Source: Anodontia alba (lineage: Eukaryota > Mollusca > Bivalvia > Lucinida > Lucinidae). Taken from it: 64,000 nucleotides of DNA. Of the stretch, positions 59,107 through 64,000 are shown one piece after another. The notes beneath the pieces are model-generated. The model searched no databases. It was not told the origin of the DNA and saw only the letters and a program-made list of their open reading frames with translations. Location: assembly GCA_964016985.1 (NCBI GenBank), contig OZ024830.1, positions 79,249,852 through 79,313,851 on the forward strand. Direction: 5' to 3'. Made by a program: the position numbers and the translations under genes. How positions within the stretch are numbered: position 1 is the first letter of the stretch; each line of letters begins with the position of its first letter.

Positions 59107-59305
59107 ATATATTGAAAACAGGAAAGGCTACACTCACGGAACTTAGTCCTGGCAACTTGAAGGCATCCGATAAGAGCATCACACAATGCTGCTTAATGGG
59201 AAAGCAGAACGAATTCACAAGGATAAATGACAAGTGAAGTACCGAATTGAAGACTGGTTTCAATAATCTTATTGTCTGCAACTTTATCTAGATATTTACC
59301 ACTCT

Positions 59306-59536
59306 GGGCCCAGTTGTTCAAAGTAACGTAAGCTTAACGGGCGTGTTAATGACAAACTCGTAAACTGTTGTAGCTAAGGTACTTTTAAATGCATTGATAT
59401 TTGTGCTGCAAAAATGCGAATAGCAAAGGATACTCACATTTACAGCTAAAGATATCAATATATTTGCCATATTTAAAAATAGAAATGTTTATGTCACGTC
59501 AGCAAACAGATTGGTGAAGTTTAAAAAACTGGGTCC
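59306..59536. mobile_element. MITE F5, second copy
   Basis: GGGCCCAGTTGTTCAAAGTA at the left and AAACTGGGTCC at the right, with TACTCACATTTACAGC matching the middle of the copy at 22091. Confidence 0.65.
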
Positions 59537-59757
59537 TTATCTGCTATAAGTTTGTATGATTTGACAAAACTGACGCGTGTGTGTCAAAAACCAAGGTTTT
59601 CCCAAATGCAAGGAGTCACTAACCGGGTAAGTATGTACATCTAAACCATATCACCATACACGACATCTACAACAACCATCCAGCGAGACTGTGTGTTTTT
59701 CGCATTCCTGCATGAATTTTTTGAATAATCTGGTATTTGCCTTCGTTTTGTAGTTCT

Positions 59758-60043
59758 CATCACGAAAACATACCTATATAATTTTGACCCCCTTAAACCC
59801 CACTTTTATATAGTAAAACTGGGTTTACAGGGGTATACATTATTTTCCTTATTTCCGCTCAAAAACATAGATTGTGGGTACTCGTTAGAACCGCCTCGCC
59901 GAGGCGGTTCTAACGATTACCCGCAATCTATGTTTTGAACAGAAATATGAAAAATATCAGATTTTTTTATCTGAAAATTTTCATTTTTTTTTTTTTTTGT
60001 GGTAAAATTTTCAATATATTTGAATAGGCGTGTTTTCGTAATG
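59758..60043 (+). mobile_element. MITE F1, full-length
   Basis: CATCACGAAAACATACCTAT to GGCGTGTTTTCGTAATG, with a T16 run at 59983-59998. Perfect central palindrome arms (GTTAGAACCGCCTCGCCGAG). Confidence 0.87.
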
Positions 60044-60142
60044 TGTAGTCAGTCTCTCAGACCATGCAGAGCGGAGACCCTTATCAGCATAAGGATCCTT
60101 GCAGGTTGACCACTGCATTTCGCATCTCAGCTAAGGATTTAT

Positions 60143-60263
60143 CATTACGAAAACACGCCTATTCAAATATATTGAAATAATGTATACCCCTGTAAACCCC
60201 AGTTTTACTATATAAAATTGGGGTTTAACGGGGTCAAAATTATATAGGCGTGTTTTCGTGATG
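60143..60263 (-). mobile_element. 121-bp internal-deletion derivative of MITE F1
   Basis: Both termini (CATTACGAAAACACGCCTAT and GGCGTGTTTTCGTGATG) and the ACCCCAGTTTTA hairpin are intact. The sequence jumps from ATATATTGAAA to TAATGTATACCCC, removing about 160 bp that include the central palindrome. Confidence 0.85.
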
Positions 60264-60314
60264 TAATTCAGACATCAATATTTAACAGTGTGGTAGTGAT
60301 AATAACAGCCAGAA

Positions 60315-60545
60315 CATGAGAAAACGTACCTTCAGATATTTGCACTAAAGGGAGAATCAGATCAGCCAGCGCATCCGCGCAGTCAGATTCGAGGTTTCGT
60401 TGTCCGCGTGGAGACACTTTGCATCCTTGGCTATCCAAAATGCGCACGGGGAAGTTTCTAATCAGACTGCGCGAAAGCGCAGGCTGAGCTGAATCTTCGC
60501 TAGGCGCACATGTCCGAAGGTACATTCCCTGACGTTTCGGCTCAT
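60315..60545. mobile_element. Foldback repeat F7, best-preserved copy
   Basis: GAGAAAACGTACCTTCAGAT, GATCAGCCAGCGCATCCGCG, GGCTATCCAAAATGCGCACG, AATCAGACTGCGCGAAAGCG and GTCCGAAGGTACATTCCC. Outer ends are inverted copies (ACGTACCTTC / GAAGGTACAT). The minus-strand 112-codon frame covering it is not a gene. Confidence 0.65.
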
Positions 60546-60689
60546 TAGTTCTTAGAAATAGTCCTAAGGCTTCTTGAGACATAATAATCTTCTGAGAATA
60601 TGTCATGTCTTACGTTTAGTCGTTAGGTGGTCTAAACGAGATTAAGATTAAATTTGTCTTCCATTTTCACCTAAGGTCCTCTATAATAG

Positions 60690-61042
60690 GTTTGGAATGT
60701 TCCCTTGGCGTAGCCAGAAGAAGTGGTATCAGTGACGGCCTCATTATAACGGAGACATGACCTGATTAAAGCTGAGAATCGAAGACGAACAGCACTTACA
60801 GTTTGCGCCTATCATTGTCTGTAGTCGCGCCCATCGTGGTCTGTTTGTGGTTTTCTTGTGTTCTGGTTTCAGATGGCCATCACAACATTTATGTCATCAC
60901 AATATTCGTAATTATATGTGTTTAGCGTGTTGTTCCACAGATGAGGTAGAGGACTCCTATGCGGACTGAAAATATGTTTGTAATTTGGAGCTATAGCAGA
61001 ATAAATTCTGAGGCTTCGCGAGAATAAACTTGCTTGAAGCCC

Positions 61043-61081
<39 letters not shown>

Positions 61082-61245
61082 CTGCTGACCGTTCCAAAGT
61101 AGTTACTCTATTGCAGTGATGTTTTGCTTATGTTTATGTGTGACATTTGTTTTGTCATTGTTTGTTCCTCATTTCTTCTTCTATTGGAGCCTCGGGAAGG
61201 CTCTACTGTGTGCTTGCTGCATTTCCTGGAAAACTTCATACATAT
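60690..61245 (+). mobile_element. Retroelement subfamily B, 3' region (longest copy)
   Basis: GCCCATCGTGGTCTGTTTGT, TTTTCTTGTGTTCTGGTTTC, ATGAGGTAGAGGACTCC, GGCTTCGCGAGAATAAAC, a T32 run at 61050-61081, then CTGACCGTTCCAAAG, GTTCCTCATTTCTTCTTCTA and CTGCATTTCCTGG. The + frame at 61116-61508 starts inside it and is not a gene. Confidence 0.6.
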
Positions 61246-61890
61246 TTTTGCATATCGTTGGTAACGTTCTGAAAAGCCTGAATTGTATTTTTGCCAAGTT
61301 TTCTTTTATTTTTAAGTTTGCGTCTGCGACCTTCATAGTAAATGCTTCATTTTGTTCAAAAATACCTGATACCCTGGCATTGGCGGAAAATAGCAATATA
61401 GTACTTTTTTATAAACATTTTTTATATTATCAATCACCATTAGGAAGTTTTCTTACCAATTCTATATCAAAGATGTGTATTCATCCATTGTTATTATCGA
61501 TCTACTAATATTTTGATCCAGATTGGAGTGTTAGTAACTCTCAAGCATAATTGCTGTTTAACAGACAAATCAATAAGATTGGTATTTTCTTGCATAGTAA
61601 CTCATGTGATATTGGCATGAACATAATGAAAAAAATCATTATGAAATCATCAGAAAGTTCCCAAGTCAACTGTGACTTTAAAAATAAATTATACCGAACC
61701 GTGCTCAACTGCTCCAGATAAAGCCCAGTTGAGTTTGGGTTGTACCCATTTTAGAACAAGAGAGAGCAGCGAGTGGTTTTACCAGCAGAGGAACTCATCT
61801 GATCAAAAACAAAAGTCAAAGAACTGCAATGTTCATAGATCATTTCCTGTCTTACTAATTAAAATTAATTATATATAAATGAATGTTAAA
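61246..61890. other. No feature recognised
   Basis: AT-rich with short frames in both directions. No known signature. Confidence 0.35.
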
Positions 61891-61891
61891 A

Positions 61892-62152
61892 CTAGCATTT
61901 TAATAAAATTGCGTGAGATTGGTTGCTTTCCCTTGGATAGCGAGCGACGAAATTCCTATTCTCAAATACCTTAGATAAATCACGGCTATAAATACAAAAA
62001 CAAATAAGGAACAATACGAGCAGGGGTGTTAAAAAATACGCATACCTCCGATACAGCTTATTAGAGCGAACGGACAAGAACACCCTAGTCAGAATATCCT
62101 TTCGACGGCGGTATGCGTAATTGCTGTCCAACACTTTTTGAACGACACTCAC
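61892..62152 (-). CDS. Unrecognised membrane-anchor ORF or exon
   Basis: A minus-strand frame open from about 62183 to 61892, with no ATG near its start (62152 is a GTG), so it could be an internal or initial exon. It reads VVQKVLDSNYAYRRRKDILT, a basic stretch NKLYRRYAY, a strong hydrophobic segment FLTPLLVLFLICFCIYS, then SRDLSKVFENRNF. That is a short basic N-terminus, a single membrane anchor and a luminal stem, as in type II membrane enzymes. A donor-like AAG|GTATTT falls right after SRDLSK. The first part is duplicated at about 62807-62880. I do not recognise the protein, and no partner exon was found. Confidence 0.3.
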   Translation of the reverse strand: MSVVQKVLDSNYAYRRRKDILTRVFLSVRSNKLYRRYAYFLTPLLVLFLICFCIYSRDLSKVFENRNFVARYPRESNQSHAILLKC

Positions 62153-62690
62153 GGCGACATTAATACAAGCAATCTTCCAGTTCCAGTATCATTTAATACG
62201 GTAGTATGCGGAGTAATAATAGTATGAACACGAACTCTCTATCATGTAAAGGAAGGACTCGAAAGGCTTCCGAAGTAAGAAAAAAATAGTTTCGACCCAA
62301 AAATGTTCGGTTTACCGTTGTACCTTCGTAATGCAGCCCCGTCAACATCAATCAAGCGCGGCTGAAATGGCCTAGCATATGAAATAAAGGCAAAAAGGTA
62401 GGTAAAGAAAAGGTAGGTAAAGAGAGAGAGAAAGGAGGAAAAATGTGGGATCAAATCGAAAAAAAAAATCATGTGCATACATTTTCCCACCGTGACTCCT
62501 GCGCCATGACCTTTCGTGAGTGTAAAAATTTGGCAGTGCTTGATTGTGAAGAACAAATATGTCTTCTTTTGTTTTCAAGCAAGCTGTGTTTGATGAATTG
62601 CTTATGTTGGATTCCACAGGTAAATATCCCACCCTATCCTCAGTTTGACTGCATTTTTCAAAACCCTCGGCGGTTCTAAGGATATGTAAA
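62095..62690. repeat. Segmental tandem duplication, unit 1
   Basis: About 600 bp from ATCCTTTCGACGGCGGTATG to GGCGGTTCTAAGGATATG. It is matched throughout by unit 2 at 62807-63425 with an offset of about 720 bp (for example ACGGCGACATTAATAC at 62151 and 62871). Confidence 0.88.
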
Positions 62691-62806
62691 AAATTGATTA
62701 ATATGTTACTATGTCAAACATTTACCATTTTATAATCAAACTACTGAAACAGACAGATAATATAGCTTTAAAACATGTGTTTTGCCACATTTTCATGGGT
62801 TTACAT

Positions 62807-63425
62807 ATCCTTTCGACTGCGGTATCGTATTTATGCGTAATTGCTGTCCAACAGTTTTTGAACGACCCTCACGGCGACATTAATACAGCAATCTTCCAGT
62901 TTTAGTACCATTTAATTTGGTAGTATGTGGGGTAATAATAGTATGAACATGAGCTCTCTAGCATGTAAACGAAGGACGCGAAAGGCTTCCGAAGTAAGCA
63001 AAAAATGGTCAAATTTTCGGACCAAAAATGTTCGGTCTACCGTTACACCTTCGTACTGCAGCCTCGTCAACATCAATAGAGCGCGGGATAAATGGTCCAG
63101 CATATGAAATAGGCAAGAAATGGCAAAACAAAAGGGAAGTAAGGAGCGGGAGAAAGGAGAAAAAAATGCGGGATCAAATCGTAAAAAAAAAAAAAAAAGA
63201 AAACATCATGCGCATACATTTTCCCACCGTGAACCCCTGCGCCATAACGTTTCTTGAGTGTAAAAATTTGGCAGTGCTTGATTGTGAAGAATAACATATC
63301 TACTTTTTTCAAGTAAGCTGAGTTTGATTAGTTGTTTATGTTGGATTCCAGAGGTAAATATCCAATCCTACCCTCATTTTGGCTGCATTTTTCAAAACCC
63401 GCGGCCGTTCTAAGGATATATAGTA
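62807..63425. repeat. Segmental tandem duplication, unit 2
   Basis: Diverged copy of 62095-62690, with small indels and an A18 run at 63184-63198. The frame carrying VVQK(L)LDSNYA in unit 1 is interrupted by TAA here, so if unit 1 is coding, this copy is broken. 115 bp of unrelated AT-rich DNA separate the units. Confidence 0.88.
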
Positions 63426-63468
63426 ATACGACCAGCAAATTGACAAGCTCTCTAAGTGAGGTTATCAT

Positions 63469-64000
63469 AAAACTTGGGGCTTGACGATATGTCTTTGGCT
63501 TGGCCCGCCGTGGTTCAACTATTGGTTATCATTTACCCTGGCATACAATAGAATTAGCCATGAGTACTCGTCTTTGTTTATTATAGTGATTAATTTGATT
63601 TTTATGTTTTCGCTTTGATGCATTGACTGAGTTGGGAGCCTTTATGCGAACCGAATTTTTATGTATTTCTGTATTAAGAGTAACATCGGGACCCAGGGTG
63701 AAGTTAGCTAGCTGTAAAAGTGCTTTAAACCCCCCGGTGGTTTGCTCTACCGACCGTTCTAAGGCGGTGGTCCCGGTGTTAGTCTTACTCTTTGTTGCTT
63801 TGTGGTTTATTCTACGAGACGATTTGTTGTATGTCTTTCCTTGTGTAATTTTGTTCTTGTGTTTTTCAGTCCTTTTAGTATTGCGATTACCCCGCTTGGG
63901 GAAGAGAGAGCTAATCTTAGTGCTTTTCGTACGTTTGTTCGGTTTGTGCTTGTTTAGATTTGTCGGTTTCCTCTTCCTCTTGGGGTCTGGGAAAGGCTGC
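63469..64000 (+). mobile_element. Penelope-like element A, 3' region, runs off the window
   Basis: TTGGGGCTTGACGATATGTC, CCCGCCGTGGTTCAAC, GGGACCCAGGGTGAAGTTAG, GTGGTCCCGGTGTTAGTCTT and GGGGTCTGGGAAAGGCTGC. The final 45 bp or so of the usual 3' end lie beyond the window. Confidence 0.7.

Noticed and set aside
60268..60606. 112-codon minus-strand frame
   Set aside because: Lies on the F7 copy at 60315-60545. Similar chance frames occur in other F7 copies.
61116..61508. 130-codon + frame with hydrophobic stretches
   Set aside because: Begins inside the subfamily B 3' region and continues into unrelated AT-rich DNA. No homology or splice evidence.
62443..62679. + strand frame with ECKNLAVLDCEE, conserved in the duplicate
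   Set aside because: Conservation is expected from the recent duplication. The second copy stops after DCEE. Not enough to call a gene.

Overview
This is a window of animal nuclear DNA: AT-rich, intron-bearing and dominated by repeats. Low-complexity runs, foldback MITEs, Penelope-like retroelement debris and an UNC93-type gene with a 6.7-kb intron all point to a metazoan. The overall style resembles a bivalve mollusc, but that is an impression and no species marker was seen. There are no operons, CRISPR arrays or bacterial signals.

The only host gene I can support is the 3' end of an UNC93A-like membrane protein on the + strand. Its penultimate coding exon is 9945-10212 and its last exon is 16919-17148. 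They are joined across a GT-AG intron in matching phase. That intron holds five foldback elements of one family, two of a second family and a perfect 66-bp palindrome. Upstream exons could not be identified with confidence.

Most of the rest is mobile DNA. (1) A Penelope-like reverse-transcriptase element lies on the - strand at 18157-19885, with one stop codon and one frameshift. Seven more copies of its 3' end occur, truncated at different 5' points. An older relative lies at 26914-29320. (2) A broken non-LTR retrotransposon at 50560-52960 opens with a duplicated NPGP (2A-like) leader, followed by endonuclease and reverse-transcriptase remnants. (3) About ten families of foldback or inverted-repeat elements are present. 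One 280-bp family (ends CAT[C/T]ACGAAAACACGCC) has sixteen copies. A pogo/Tigger-like family (ends CAGTCGAACCTC) and a second CAGTCGACTC family also occur. (4) A 1197-bp element at 341-1537 has long terminal inverted repeats and a 5-bp target duplication. (5) There is a trimer of a roughly 300-bp tandem repeat at 32195-33000, a 0.6-kb segmental tandem duplication at 62095-63425, and a tRNA-like sequence at 56306-56383.

The most unusual signal is a palindromic module, roughly GTACTCRTTAGAAYCGCCTC followed by its inverse. It sits at the centre of at least two MITE families with unrelated ends and in several further contexts. It recurs more than twenty times in the window.
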